From Planktophila sp965267775 (GTDB lineage Bacteria > Actinomycetota > Actinomycetes > Nanopelagicales > Nanopelagicaceae), in contig OZ254140.1 in NCBI GenBank assembly GCA_965267775.1, positions 496,001 through 560,000 on the forward strand: a DNA stretch of 64,000 nucleotides, read 5' to 3'. Every line of letters begins with the position of its first letter. Within the stretch, counting starts at the first letter, position 1. The notes beneath the pieces are model-generated. The model was given only the letters and a program-made list of their open reading frames with translations, was not told the DNA's origin and did no database searches. A program made the translations under genes and the position numbers. Positions 14,774-23,753 of the stretch are shown here, piece after piece.

Positions 14774-15775
14774 ATGATCGATATCAACGATGCTTATGCA
14801 CGTCTTGCCTCCCTCTCTGCCGCAAATCTTGGAAAGAGCGCACCTAACCCCAACGTCGCTGCCGCAATCTATAGCGCAGATGGTTCATTGATTGCAGAGG
14901 GTGCACATAACCGTTTAGTTTCGCCAGATCACGCAGAGGTCGTTGCAATCAAAAAAGCAGGAGATGGAGCTCGTGGGGCAACGATCGTCGTATCGCTTGA
15001 ACCTTGTAACCACACCGGCTCTACCGGTCCATGTGTCGATGCCATTATCGAAGCAGGCATCACCAAAGTTATCTATGCAGTCAAAGATCCCAATCCAATT
15101 GCCGCAGGTGGCGCAGAACGTTTGAAGAGCGCCGGCATTGAAGTTGAATTTATTGAGAGCAAGCAATTGGCAGCAACACAGGGCGCATGGCTTCATCACA
15201 TTGCAACGGGCCGCCCATACTTTATTTGGAAGGTTGCAGCATCTTTGGATGGTCGAATTGCAGCAAGCGATGGAACATCTCAGTGGATTTCATCGTCTGA
15301 ATCTCGTGAAGATGTTCAGTACTTGCGAGCTCAATCAGATGCAATTCTTATCGGTACCGGCACTGCTCTTACAGATAATCCAACCCTTCGTCCACGTATT
15401 GAAGGGGCAACAACGCCGATACGAATTGTTATGGGTGGGCGTGATGTGCCAGCTGACTTCAACCTTAATGATGGCCAGAGCCAAACAATCTTCTTGAAGA
15501 GCCATTCAACTGATGACCTCTTGAAGGCGCTCGACTATTTGCCAGTCAATCAAGTGCTCGTGGAGGCAGGACCAACTTTAGGTAGCTCGCTCTTTAAAGC
15601 CGGCTTGATTGATGAAGTCATCCTCTATCAGGCACCTATCTTGCTCGGATCTGGCAAGAGCTGGCTTGAAGATATCGGCGTTACAACGATTAAAGATGCA
15701 TACGCCCTATCAGCACCAAGCACCACGATGTGTGGTCCAGATTTCAAATTCCGTTACAGAGTGGAGAAGCGCTGA
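14774..15775 (+). CDS. ribD: RibD, riboflavin-specific deaminase/reductase
   Basis: Bifunctional 333-residue enzyme for the second and third steps of riboflavin synthesis, deaminating then reducing the pyrimidine intermediate. The zinc deaminase domain shows H53-A-E55 and the PCNHTGSTGPC motif with C78 and C87. The NADPH-dependent reductase domain begins near residue 145 (RPYFIWKVAASLDGRIA) and includes DAILIGTGTALTDNP. I chose ATG 14774 because the GGGGAGA site lies just upstream and the protein then starts like other RibD proteins; the longer frame runs into the riboswitch. The stop codon overlaps the ribE start. Confidence 0.96.
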   Translation: MIDINDAYARLASLSAANLGKSAPNPNVAAAIYSADGSLIAEGAHNRLVSPDHAEVVAIKKAGDGARGATIVVSLEPCNHTGSTGPCVDAIIEAGITKVIYAVKDPNPIAAGGAERLKSAGIEVEFIESKQLAATQGAWLHHIATGRPYFIWKVAASLDGRIAASDGTSQWISSSESREDVQYLRAQSDAILIGTGTALTDNPTLRPRIEGATTPIRIVMGGRDVPADFNLNDGQSQTIFLKSHSTDDLLKALDYLPVNQVLVEAGPTLGSSLFKAGLIDEVILYQAPILLGSGKSWLEDIGVTTIKDAYALSAPSTTMCGPDFKFRYRVEKR

Positions 15776-16377
15776 TGTTTACAGGTCTTGTTGCAGAGCT
15801 AGGAAAAGTCACTGCGATTTCTCGAGGTGAGAGTTCATCAGTCCTCACTGTCCATGCGCCGCACCTCACTCCAGAGCTCTCTATCGGTGATTCAATCGCA
15901 GTTAATGGCACATGTTTAACAGCAACCTCGCTCACCGCCGATTCATTTACCGCTGATGTGATGGTCCAGACTCTTTCGCTGACATCTCTTGGAAAGCTAG
16001 AAGAGGGATCAGCAGTTAATTTAGAGCTTGCAGCACAGATGGATATGCGCATGGGTGGCCACATCGTTCAGGGCCATGTTGATGGAATCGCAACCGTTAT
16101 CTCTCGCACCCCAGGAGAAAAGTGGGAGCAATTCATCATTGAGGTGCCCGCCGATCTCTCTCGATACATCGTCAATCAAGGATCTATCTGCGTCGATGGA
16201 GTCTCGCTCACTGTCGGCGAGATCAACGATTCAAATAACCAGGTGACTTTGTGGCTCATCCCTGAAACTCTTGCAAAGACAAATCTCTCCCTCAAAACCT
16301 CAGGAGATATCGTCAATATCGAGGTAGATATCTTGGCAAAGTATGTCGAACGTCTGATTTCAAAGGGTGCAAAGTAA
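15775..16377 (+). CDS. ribE: riboflavin synthase, alpha chain
   Basis: A 200-residue enzyme that converts two molecules of 6,7-dimethyl-8-ribityllumazine into riboflavin. It is built of two similar lumazine-binding repeats: the first begins MFTGLVAELGKV, the second near residue 97 with GHIVQGHVDGIA. The repeated G-D-S-I-A-V-N-G-T-C-L-T and Q-G-S-I-C-V-D-G-V-S-L-T blocks mark each half. The start ATG overlaps the ribD stop by one base, and its own stop overlaps the ribBA start, so the operon is translationally coupled. Some authors name this gene ribC. Confidence 0.97.
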   Translation: MFTGLVAELGKVTAISRGESSSVLTVHAPHLTPELSIGDSIAVNGTCLTATSLTADSFTADVMVQTLSLTSLGKLEEGSAVNLELAAQMDMRMGGHIVQGHVDGIATVISRTPGEKWEQFIIEVPADLSRYIVNQGSICVDGVSLTVGEINDSNNQVTLWLIPETLAKTNLSLKTSGDIVNIEVDILAKYVERLISKGAK

Positions 16378-17570
16378 TGTCAATTAAAGAGGCGCTCGAC
16401 GATTTCGCAGCAGGCAAGTTTCTGATTGTTACCGATGATGAGTCACGTGAGAATGAGGGCGATCTCATCGTTCTCGCAGAGAAGGTAACTTCAGAACAGA
16501 CTGCATTTATGGTCCGCCATACAACTGGAATCCTCTGCGTTGCAATCGATAGGGCGACCGCGCGACGTCTTGAACTTCCGATGATGTATGAGAGCAACCA
16601 GGATGTGCGAAAGACAGCCTTTACGGTCTCAGTCGATGCCGCAGTTGGAACTACAACAGGTGTGAGCGCAATCGAGAGAACTCGAACAATCAATCTCCTT
16701 GCATCAACTACTTCTGCGGCTAAAGATTTTATCCGCCCTGGTCACATCTTTCCTTTGGTAGCCCATGAAGATGGCTTGGCAGCACGCGGGGGACATACAG
16801 AGGCAGGTATCGCACTCGCGCAATTGGTCGGAGCATCTCCAGCTGCGCTGCTTTCAGAGATCGTCAACGATGATGGATCAATGGCCCGTGGGGATGCACT
16901 CCGCGAATTCGCGGCTGCCCATCAGATTAAATCCATCACCATTGAGCAGTTAACGAAGTATTGGCGCGAAAACCACCAACAGCACACTTCAACGGTAGAG
17001 CTCAATTGGAGCAAGGTGCAATTGCCTGAAGGGCTATGGGAGCTCGCAACATATCCTGCACTCAAAGCCCGCGATCACGTGATTGCAAAGTTCGGTACAG
17101 CCGGCAAATCTCCATTAGTTCGCGTTCACTCTGAATGTTTCACTGGAGATGTTCTTGGCTCAATGCGTTGTGATTGTGGCGAGCAGTTAGCGCTCTCAAA
17201 GAAGTTAATTGCAGATCACGGTTATGGATTCATTATCTATATTCGCGATCATGAGGGTCGTGGAGTCGGTCTTGCTGAGAAGCTCAAGGCATATCAGTTG
17301 CAAGATCAGGGTCTCGATACAGTTGAAGCAAATCTCAAACTCGGCCATCCCATCGATGCCCGCGAGTGGAGTGATGTCATCGAAATCTTGAAGAGCCTTC
17401 ACCTTGACGATTTGACGCTTCTGACAAATAACCCCGAGAAGGTTGCAGCTCTCACCAGCGCTGGCTTCACGGTAACTCAGAGAAATCTTGCAGCAGAGAT
17501 CCACGAATTTAATCGCCAATATATTGAGACCAAGAGAGCAAAGCTCGGACACGAAAGAGGTAATGCATAA
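16377..17570 (+). CDS. ribBA: RibBA, DHBP synthase / GTP cyclohydrolase II
   Basis: A 397-residue bifunctional enzyme supplying both precursors of riboflavin. The N-terminal half is 3,4-dihydroxy-2-butanone-4-phosphate synthase, with DDESRENEGDL near 20-30 and a HTEAG segment near 140. The C-terminal half is GTP cyclohydrolase II, with the zinc ligands in SECFTGDVLGSMRCDCGEQL (about 252-271) and RDHEGRGVGL. Both active sites appear intact. One-base overlaps with ribE and ribH keep it within the FMN-regulated operon. Confidence 0.97.
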   Translation: MSIKEALDDFAAGKFLIVTDDESRENEGDLIVLAEKVTSEQTAFMVRHTTGILCVAIDRATARRLELPMMYESNQDVRKTAFTVSVDAAVGTTTGVSAIERTRTINLLASTTSAAKDFIRPGHIFPLVAHEDGLAARGGHTEAGIALAQLVGASPAALLSEIVNDDGSMARGDALREFAAAHQIKSITIEQLTKYWRENHQQHTSTVELNWSKVQLPEGLWELATYPALKARDHVIAKFGTAGKSPLVRVHSECFTGDVLGSMRCDCGEQLALSKKLIADHGYGFIIYIRDHEGRGVGLAEKLKAYQLQDQGLDTVEANLKLGHPIDAREWSDVIEILKSLHLDDLTLLTNNPEKVAALTSAGFTVTQRNLAAEIHEFNRQYIETKRAKLGHERGNA

Positions 17571-18019
17571 TGGCCGGACACGCACCAGAGATAGCAATCA
17601 AGAGGCATCCTCAAGCAAAGGTTGCAATCATCTCTTCCTCATGGCACCCAGATCTTTGTGGCGATCTCATCGCTGGCGCACATCGCGCATTAGAGGCAGC
17701 AGAGGTTTCAACAATTGAAACCATCTTTGTTCCGGGATCATTCGAAATTCCACTTGCTGCGCAGCGCGCATTCGAAGCGGGCTTTGATGCAGTTGTTGCC
17801 GTCGGCCTCGTTCTCAAGGGCGAGACACCGCACTTTGATTATGTCTGCCAAGGCGTAACTCAGGGTGTCATCGATGTGCAGCTCAAGTTCTCAAGGCCAA
17901 TCGGCTACGGAGTCTTAATGTGTAATGACCTCGACCAGGCGATTGCCCGCTCAGGAGTTCCTGGTTCAAAGGAAGATAAGGGCTACGACGCAGCAATTGC
18001 TGCCCTCGCATTTCTTTAA
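17570..18019 (+). CDS. ribH: RibH, 6,7-dimethyl-8-ribityllumazine synthase
   Basis: A 149-residue enzyme that condenses the RibD and DHBP products into lumazine and usually assembles into pentamers or 60-mers. Characteristic segments are VPGSFEIPLAAQ, GLVLKGETPHFDYVC (with the catalytic His next to PHFD) and GYGVLMCNDLDQA. The ATG overlaps the ribBA stop by one base. It completes the riboflavin operon, whose gene order D-E-BA-H matches the classical arrangement. Confidence 0.97.
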   Translation: MAGHAPEIAIKRHPQAKVAIISSSWHPDLCGDLIAGAHRALEAAEVSTIETIFVPGSFEIPLAAQRAFEAGFDAVVAVGLVLKGETPHFDYVCQGVTQGVIDVQLKFSRPIGYGVLMCNDLDQAIARSGVPGSKEDKGYDAAIAALAFL

Positions 18020-18079
18020 GCCTTAATTTTCTGCTGAGGGTTCTTTCCTTTGCTGGGGCGCACCCGTAACCTTTTCGCC

Positions 18080-19471
18080 ATGAGTCAATCAACGGTTGAG
18101 ACGCTCGGCGTCGACACAATTCCAGAGTCAGAGCGCACAGCAAAGCCTGCAAGCATCATTCCAATCTTCCTAGGCTCCAATATGGCGCTCTCGGTGATGG
18201 TCTTTGGCTGGCTCGCAGTTCTCTATGGCTTGAGCTGGTGGCAATCTGTTTCAGCAATCCTCGTCGGAACAATCGTTACATCTCTCTTCGTTTCATCATC
18301 AGCGCTCCTTGGTTGGACAGGCGCTACCAATAACTCTGTTGCATCCGGTGCAATCTTTGGTGTTCGCGGACGCCTTGTTGCTTCATTTGTTGGCCTCTTA
18401 CTCTGTATTCAATATGTAGCGCTCACAGTCTGGACTGGAGGAGAGATCATCTCCTCAGGTTGGGCTCGCATCACAAGCGGCAAGGTCACAGATGGCCTCC
18501 TCGTTATTGGTTACCTCATCATTGCGGTAGCAACAGTTGCCTTTGCAATGCTTGGATATAAGTACCTCGTCAAGCTCAATGGTCTGATCGTTTATGCAAT
18601 GTATGCACTTGCAATACTTTCAATCATCGCTCTCAGTGGTTCATTTGATTTCAACTATGCAGGAACCCCAGATATGTATGCACTTGGCACGTTCTGGCCA
18701 ACATGGTTCTTGGCGGTACTGACTTGTGGTGCTGCAGGACCAATCTCTGTCGTGACTCAAACTGGTGACTGGACTCGCTATGTTTCAGGTGCAGCGAAGA
18801 AGTCCGATGTAGTTCGCAGTGCATTCTGGGCAATGTCTATTGGCCTTGCTGTACCGACACTCTTCGGTGCATTTATCGCTGTTGCCGCATTCGATGAAGA
18901 TTCTTTCGTTGCAGGCTATGTTGCAGGCTCACCCACATGGCTATTGATCCCATTGCTGCTCGTAGGTTTTGTAGGTTCTCTGGGACAAGGATCTGTAAAC
19001 CTTTACTCAATGGGACTTGATATGGATGCAATCTTGCCACGACTATCTCGTCTGCAATCCACACTTCTGGTTTCAGGCGTTGCCACAGGCTTGGTCTTCA
19101 TCGGCAAATTCATCTACGACGCAGAAGCTGCAGTTACCAATGCTTGCCTCTTCCTAACAGCACTTGGAACTGCATGGATTGCAATCGCGCTCTTTGGTTA
19201 TTACCGCATGGGTGGATCTTTCCATAAGGAAGATCTCCAGGTCTTTAATAAGCGCACACAAGGTGGCTTGTATTGGTATCAGGCAGGGTGGTCGCTCAAA
19301 GCAACGATCTCTTGGTTGGTTGCCAGCATCAGCGGCGTACTGGGAATCTCGAGTGTTGATTACACGGGCCCTATTGCAAACGCACTCGGTGGCGTAGATG
19401 TCTCAGTCATCGCACCTGCCATCGTTGGCATCGCGATTTACTGGCTCTGGGATCTCATTGACGCTCGGTAG
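18080..19471 (+). CDS. NCS1-family nucleobase/cation symporter (cytosine-permease-like)
   Basis: A 463-residue membrane transporter with about 12 helices. NCS1 hallmarks are the N-terminal SIIPIFLGSNMALSVMVFG helix and later TNNSVASG and QTGDWTRYVSG segments. I chose the ATG at 18080; the upstream TTG at 18050 adds residues without family support. There is no obvious Shine-Dalgarno sequence, so translation may be leaderless. NCS1 members import cytosine, purines, uracil, hydantoins or thiamine. It lies 60 bases after ribH but has no riboswitch of its own. Import of a pyrimidine or purine is most likely; a link to riboflavin precursors would be speculation. Confidence 0.88.
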   Translation: MSQSTVETLGVDTIPESERTAKPASIIPIFLGSNMALSVMVFGWLAVLYGLSWWQSVSAILVGTIVTSLFVSSSALLGWTGATNNSVASGAIFGVRGRLVASFVGLLLCIQYVALTVWTGGEIISSGWARITSGKVTDGLLVIGYLIIAVATVAFAMLGYKYLVKLNGLIVYAMYALAILSIIALSGSFDFNYAGTPDMYALGTFWPTWFLAVLTCGAAGPISVVTQTGDWTRYVSGAAKKSDVVRSAFWAMSIGLAVPTLFGAFIAVAAFDEDSFVAGYVAGSPTWLLIPLLLVGFVGSLGQGSVNLYSMGLDMDAILPRLSRLQSTLLVSGVATGLVFIGKFIYDAEAAVTNACLFLTALGTAWIAIALFGYYRMGGSFHKEDLQVFNKRTQGGLYWYQAGWSLKATISWLVASISGVLGISSVDYTGPIANALGGVDVSVIAPAIVGIAIYWLWDLIDAR

Positions 19472-19547
19472 TTATTCGATAGCAACAAAAGGTCACCATG
19501 GCTAAGTGTCAGTGGTAAAAATAAGTGGCATACTTCTCTTAGACAAC

Positions 19548-19621
19548 AGATGCTCTTCTTCGGATAGGCATCTGGAGGGCGGTGTCCGATCGGGTTTATC
19601 CAAACCTGACGGCCCGCCCTC
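19548..19621. other. two adjacent hairpins of unknown role
   Basis: Hairpin 1: AGATGC (19548-19553) with GCATCT (19568-19573). Hairpin 2: GAGGGCGG (19575-19582) with CCGCCCTC (19614-19621), with an inner GGTTT/AAACC pairing. They abut and lie between two convergent genes, so they could simply be a terminator. There is no T tract on either strand and the loops are long, so a small structured RNA is also possible. Confidence 0.5.
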
Positions 19622-19626
19622 GTCAT

Positions 19627-20244
19627 TTAATTGAAGTAAATATTATTAAGAATTCTCGTCCTGTTGAGAAGATTAAATACTTCAGAATCCTGACCAAGAA
19701 TATGCACTCGAGCCGCATAAGCCGCCATGTCTGCGCAGTGCAGAAGTGGTTCCTTTTGATCAGTTAAATGATTCATCCGCATATTTTGTGCAACTCTTCC
19801 TGAATTGATTTCATAGTTGAGAATCTTTCGATCAGAGTGATTTGCTTGGAGGAAGAGTTTTCCGTGGCCAATACTTTCTCTGGAATCCAGGACTAGATTG
19901 AAATATCCATCCCTTGAGAGTTCCTGAAAAAGCGTTCTCAGGCAGAGTGCCCTTGCAGCCTCTAGTGATGCTAAATATTGCCAGTTATAAGAGATATATG
20001 TTCTTGGCGAAACTTCATTTATCCAATGAGCAAGATTCTTTGGTTGCAATCGCATTTTCCTCTTAAATTGCTGTGAGGATTTATATGTTTCGAGTGTAAT
20101 TAATTTACTCAAATTTGAATGCAGTTCAAAGGAAGAATGCGGAAGAATGACAGCGGCTATGACATAAATATCTGGAAGTGGATATTGGCGCGACATACTC
20201 TCATCAATATAGACCGAATACCTATTGGGGTGTCCAATTTCCAT
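19627..20244 (-). CDS. DUF3800-like (RNase H-fold) protein
   Basis: A 205-residue protein of the DUF3800 type: an N-terminal YSVYIDES strand with the D-E-S start, a central NLVLDSRE strand and a C-terminal LHCADMAAYAARV helix. This acidic pattern is typical of RNase H-like folds, so metal-dependent nuclease activity is possible. The region is distinctly A/T-richer than its neighbours, which suggests transfer. DUF3800 genes are often found near mobile elements, defence loci or retron-like systems, but none is evident here beyond two unexplained hairpins just past its stop codon. No Shine-Dalgarno site is clear. Confidence 0.72.
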   Translation of the reverse strand: MEIGHPNRYSVYIDESMSRQYPLPDIYVIAAVILPHSSFELHSNLSKLITLETYKSSQQFKRKMRLQPKNLAHWINEVSPRTYISYNWQYLASLEAARALCLRTLFQELSRDGYFNLVLDSRESIGHGKLFLQANHSDRKILNYEINSGRVAQNMRMNHLTDQKEPLLHCADMAAYAARVHILGQDSEVFNLLNRTRILNNIYFN

Positions 20245-20313
20245 TGAACGATAATTACTTGAGGAACTGACAAACTCTCTGCCTTATCCCCAGAATTACA
20301 AAACTACTAAGAG

Positions 20314-21090
20314 TTAGGCAACGAGTAGCGAACGCTTTGAAAGGCCCATCCAGAAGCCTTCGATAAGAGTCTCTGGCGCTGCATCGATATCATTGCCTGC
20401 ACCGAGTGTGACAAATAGTGGAGTGAAATGCTCGACCGTTGGGTGGGCATATTGCACTGCAGGTGCGAGATCTTTGTAGGCAGCAAGTGAATCAATATCG
20501 CCCTTTGCAAGGCGTTCTGCAGCCCAAGTATCAAATTCAGATGACCAACCCGGTGCTTTCGCATTGATAGACCAATCGCGAATGTAGGGAAGTCCGTGAG
20601 TCATAAAGCCGGAACCGATAATAAGAACACCTTCATCGCGCAATGGTGCAAGGCGGCGGCCAATCTCAATCAACTTCCCAGGATCTGATGTAGGCATCGA
20701 CATCTGCAGAACAGGAATGTCGTGATCTGGATACATAACGCGCAATGGAACCCAAGCACCGTGATCAAGTCCGCGTTTTGATTCATGCAGCGGATCTGAC
20801 TTAGGCATCATCGAAGCGATACGTGCAGCGAGAGCTGTCGCATCAGGAGTTTCATAAGTCATCTCAAAGAACTTTTGTGCAAAGCCACCGAAGTCATAGA
20901 CAAGGGGAGTACCAGCGTGAGGGCTGGTGATTGCAATCGGCGCGGATTCCCAGTGAGCCGAAATAATCAAAATTGCCTTTGGCTTATCAAACTTCTTTGC
21001 TATCGCAGCGAGTTCACCGCTCCAGATTGGATCATCAAGGAGCAAGGGAGCGCCGTGTCCGATGTAGAGCGCCGGCATCTTTGTTGTCAT
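20314..21090 (-). CDS. extradiol ring-cleavage dioxygenase, LigB/DODA family
   Basis: A 258-residue class III extradiol dioxygenase of the YgiD / 4,5-DOPA dioxygenase type, using a non-haem metal to open catechol rings. Typical segments are ALYIGHGAPLLL with the ligand His12, IISAHWES, the DHGAWVPLRVMYP block and the C-terminal EHFTPLFVTLGAG with another conserved His. The length matches the family. The substrate is unknown; bacterial members often act on small catechols or are uncharacterised. It is divergent from dinG across a 74-base gap that holds an 18-base palindrome. Confidence 0.88.
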   Translation of the reverse strand: MTTKMPALYIGHGAPLLLDDPIWSGELAAIAKKFDKPKAILIISAHWESAPIAITSPHAGTPLVYDFGGFAQKFFEMTYETPDATALAARIASMMPKSDPLHESKRGLDHGAWVPLRVMYPDHDIPVLQMSMPTSDPGKLIEIGRRLAPLRDEGVLIIGSGFMTHGLPYIRDWSINAKAPGWSSEFDTWAAERLAKGDIDSLAAYKDLAPAVQYAHPTVEHFTPLFVTLGAGNDIDAAPETLIEGFWMGLSKRSLLVA

Positions 21091-21109
21091 ATAAGAAGGA
21101 TAGCAGAAG

Positions 21110-21127
21110 TAGTTGAAATTTCAACTA
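21110..21127. promoter_or_regulatory. 18-base palindrome between the dioxygenase gene and dinG
   Basis: TAGTTGAAATTTCAACTA reads the same on both strands. It lies 20 bases upstream of the dioxygenase start and overlaps an ACTATATTT promoter-like sequence. This is a good operator candidate; the regulator is unknown (a TetR gene lies two kilobases away, downstream of dinG). Confidence 0.55.
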
Positions 21128-21164
21128 TATTTCCCCGATAGCCGGGACGGGTAAGGTTGAGGCC

Positions 21165-23162
21165 GTGAGTGACCTTTCCGCCCAAGTACGTGCAGCCCTC
21201 GATGCTGCCGTCTCTGCAATCGGTGGAAAGCCTCGTGATGGCCAGATTGAGATGGCAGAAGCTGTTGCCAACGCACTCACCGATCGCCACCACCTTATGG
21301 TTCAAGCAGGCACAGGTACCGGTAAATCCCTCGCCTATCTCGTCCCGGCCCTCGTCCATGGCCGCAAGGTCTTGGTAGCAACTGCAACGCTTGCCCTTCA
21401 ACGTCAATTAGTAGAGCGCGACCTGCCAGCAGTCGTACCTGCCCTTGAAAAGCAATTGGGGCGACCAATTACCTATGCAATCTATAAGGGCGTTGGAAAT
21501 TACGTATGCCTTGCAAAGATGAACTCAGAAGAGCCTGATCCAGATGGCGAATTATTGCTGGAAGCATCTTTCTTAGAAAAAGATGCAAAGCGACTTCATG
21601 CATGGGCGCGAGGGAAAGATGTATCGGGAGATCGTGATGATGCACCTGAAGTAGATCGACGCGTTTGGGCTGCCAACTCACTCTCAGGTCGTGAATGTGT
21701 GGGTGCGGATTCTTGCGCATACGGATCCCAATGTTTTGCAGCGAAGGCGAAGGCGAAGGCACAAGATGCTGATGTCGTAGTTACAAACCACACCCTTCTT
21801 GCAATCGAAATTGTAGATAGCCATCCCATTCTGCCCGAGCGCGATGCAGTCATCCTCGATGAGGCCCATGAATTTATGGATCGCACCACCCAAGCAGTCA
21901 CTGAAGAGTTAACTTCGGCGCGAGTTCAACGCGCTGCTGCAATGGCTCGTAAATATATGTCTGGCAAGTTATCGGATGCCTTTACCAATGCCGCTGATTC
22001 TTTCCACGATGCGATGGCCGATTACGGTGAAGATGTGAAGGGCGATTTCTCTAAGCAAGGTCGCTTAGAAGAGATTCCACAATCACTCGAGCACCCAGTC
22101 CGCAAGGTAAAAGAGACAGCAACTGCACTCGTGCAATCACTGGCATCTGATGAAGAAATTCTTGAGCCGGATGCACTTGCAGAGCGCGCACGTGTGAAAG
22201 GCGCTGTGCAAGAGATTGCAACGACAGCTGGCAAGTTGCTCAAGATGGGCGATACACATGTGCTCTGGTACGAGCCAACATTTTCAACACTTCATTTAGC
22301 ACCGCTCTCTGTCTCACATGTGCTGCGCAGTAATTTGCTAACTCAGAGCCCTGTGATTGCTACATCTGCAACGTTGACAGTCGGCAATGGTTTTGATGCG
22401 ATGGCAAAGAGCATTGGATTTGTTGTAGGAAATGAAGCAGATCAAGAAGTTGCCGATGATGAAATTGATCCAGGAAATGTGCAGTTCTTAGATGTTGGAT
22501 CTCCTTTTGATTTCGCTAATCAAGGAATGCTCTATCTTCCTAAACATCTTCCTGAACCGACTCGTGATGGAACATCACCTCAGGTATTAGAAGAACTCGG
22601 TGAGCTCATCGATGCTGCTGGTGGTCGAACATTGGCGCTCTTTAGTTCATGGCGCGGAGTCGAGGCAGCAGATGCTCACCTACGAAGCGTTCTGAAAGAG
22701 CGACCAATCTCCATCATTACACAGAAACGTGGCGATGCCGTTGCACCCCTGGTCGAACGTTTTGCTAAGGATGAGACCTCTGTCCTTCTCGGAACAATGT
22801 CGTTATGGCAGGGCGTCGATGTTCCTGGAAACTCCTGCATCCTCGTAGTAATTGATCGTCTTCCTTTCCCGCGCCCTGATGAACCAGTGTTAGCTGCGCG
22901 CTCAGCTCTTGCAGATAACTCAGGCGGCAGTGGATTTATGCAGGTCTCTGTTCCTCGCGCTGCGCTACTTCTGGCACAAGGAGCTGGCCGCTTGATTCGC
23001 AGTATCGATGACCGCGGTGTTGTGGCAATTATGGATTCGCGCATTGTGACCAAGCGCTATGGAAGCGTTCTCCTTAACTCGATGCCACCGCTCTGGCGGA
23101 CCAACGATAAGCAGGTGGTGCGGGATTCACTGAGCCGACTAGCCAAGTCCATGGAAGAATAA
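21165..23162 (+). CDS. DinG/XPD-family iron-sulfur DNA helicase
   Basis: A 665-residue superfamily 2 helicase of the DinG/XPD/Rad3 group, which unwinds DNA 5' to 3' and helps resolve R-loops or forked structures. The P-loop AGTGTGKS is at 48-55 and the DEAH box ILDEAHEFM at about 230-238. Four cysteines spaced for a 4Fe-4S cluster (C115, C178, C184, C190) lie between motifs I and II. C-terminal motifs include GTMSLWQGVDVPG and QGAGRLIRS. The GTG start gives the usual N-terminus. There is no recognisable LexA box in its upstream region. Length and motifs suggest an intact enzyme without the exonuclease domain found in some Firmicutes. Confidence 0.93.
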   Translation: MSDLSAQVRAALDAAVSAIGGKPRDGQIEMAEAVANALTDRHHLMVQAGTGTGKSLAYLVPALVHGRKVLVATATLALQRQLVERDLPAVVPALEKQLGRPITYAIYKGVGNYVCLAKMNSEEPDPDGELLLEASFLEKDAKRLHAWARGKDVSGDRDDAPEVDRRVWAANSLSGRECVGADSCAYGSQCFAAKAKAKAQDADVVVTNHTLLAIEIVDSHPILPERDAVILDEAHEFMDRTTQAVTEELTSARVQRAAAMARKYMSGKLSDAFTNAADSFHDAMADYGEDVKGDFSKQGRLEEIPQSLEHPVRKVKETATALVQSLASDEEILEPDALAERARVKGAVQEIATTAGKLLKMGDTHVLWYEPTFSTLHLAPLSVSHVLRSNLLTQSPVIATSATLTVGNGFDAMAKSIGFVVGNEADQEVADDEIDPGNVQFLDVGSPFDFANQGMLYLPKHLPEPTRDGTSPQVLEELGELIDAAGGRTLALFSSWRGVEAADAHLRSVLKERPISIITQKRGDAVAPLVERFAKDETSVLLGTMSLWQGVDVPGNSCILVVIDRLPFPRPDEPVLAARSALADNSGGSGFMQVSVPRAALLLAQGAGRLIRSIDDRGVVAIMDSRIVTKRYGSVLLNSMPPLWRTNDKQVVRDSLSRLAKSMEE

Positions 23163-23166
23163 AGTT

Positions 23167-23751
23167 ATGCCTCGTATTAAGACCTCAACGCTTGCTGATC
23201 ACCGCGATTGGCGTCGCGGTCAGCTGATTGAGGCTGCAGCGGCAATCGCCCTTGAATCCGGGGGAGAGGCAATCACAGTTGCGGCAGTAGCAACTCGAGC
23301 CGGGCTCTCTCGAACTTCTGTCTACGAATACTTTGCCAGCAGCGCCGATTTGGTCGCTGATTTGGTTATTGATGAACTCACCAACTTCACAAAGACTCTT
23401 GAAGAAGCTACCAATGGCGAAGAGTTGCCGTTGCAGTCGATTGAAAAGTGGATCGAAGCATCACTGCAATACATCGCTGATGGGCGACATTTGTTGGCGA
23501 AGGCGCTCAACGCAATCCACCTGCCCAGTAACCGCAGCGCTGAAATCGGCATGGCCCATAGAGCACTTCTCGCGCCATTGCGAGGCAAGTTGATTGAGAT
23601 CGGTATTACCGAGACTGATTTCGCGCTCTCTATGATTCAAAGCGTGACAGATAAAGCATCGAAAAGTATCGAAAGTGGCCACGATGCAGAGAAGGTAATT
23701 TCTTCAACTACCAACTTCTGCATCGCCGGCCTAAAAACTCTCGCCCACTAA
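23167..23751 (+). CDS. TetR-family transcriptional regulator
   Basis: A 194-residue regulator with an N-terminal helix-turn-helix (AITVAAVATRAGLSRTSVYEYF, roughly residues 36-58) that is typical of TetR. The ligand-binding C-terminal domain is mostly helical, as in the family. It starts five bases after dinG and is probably co-transcribed with it. The target is unknown; the palindrome upstream of dinG is one candidate operator, because TetR proteins commonly bind 15-20 base palindromes in neighbouring promoters. Confidence 0.9.
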   Translation: MPRIKTSTLADHRDWRRGQLIEAAAAIALESGGEAITVAAVATRAGLSRTSVYEYFASSADLVADLVIDELTNFTKTLEEATNGEELPLQSIEKWIEASLQYIADGRHLLAKALNAIHLPSNRSAEIGMAHRALLAPLRGKLIEIGITETDFALSMIQSVTDKASKSIESGHDAEKVISSTTNFCIAGLKTLAH

Positions 23752-23753
23752 CT

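Noticed and set aside
19548..19621. SRP RNA, 6C RNA or a known riboswitch in the paired hairpins
   Set aside because: The conserved SRP loop and the C6 loops are absent, and no riboswitch core can be recognised.
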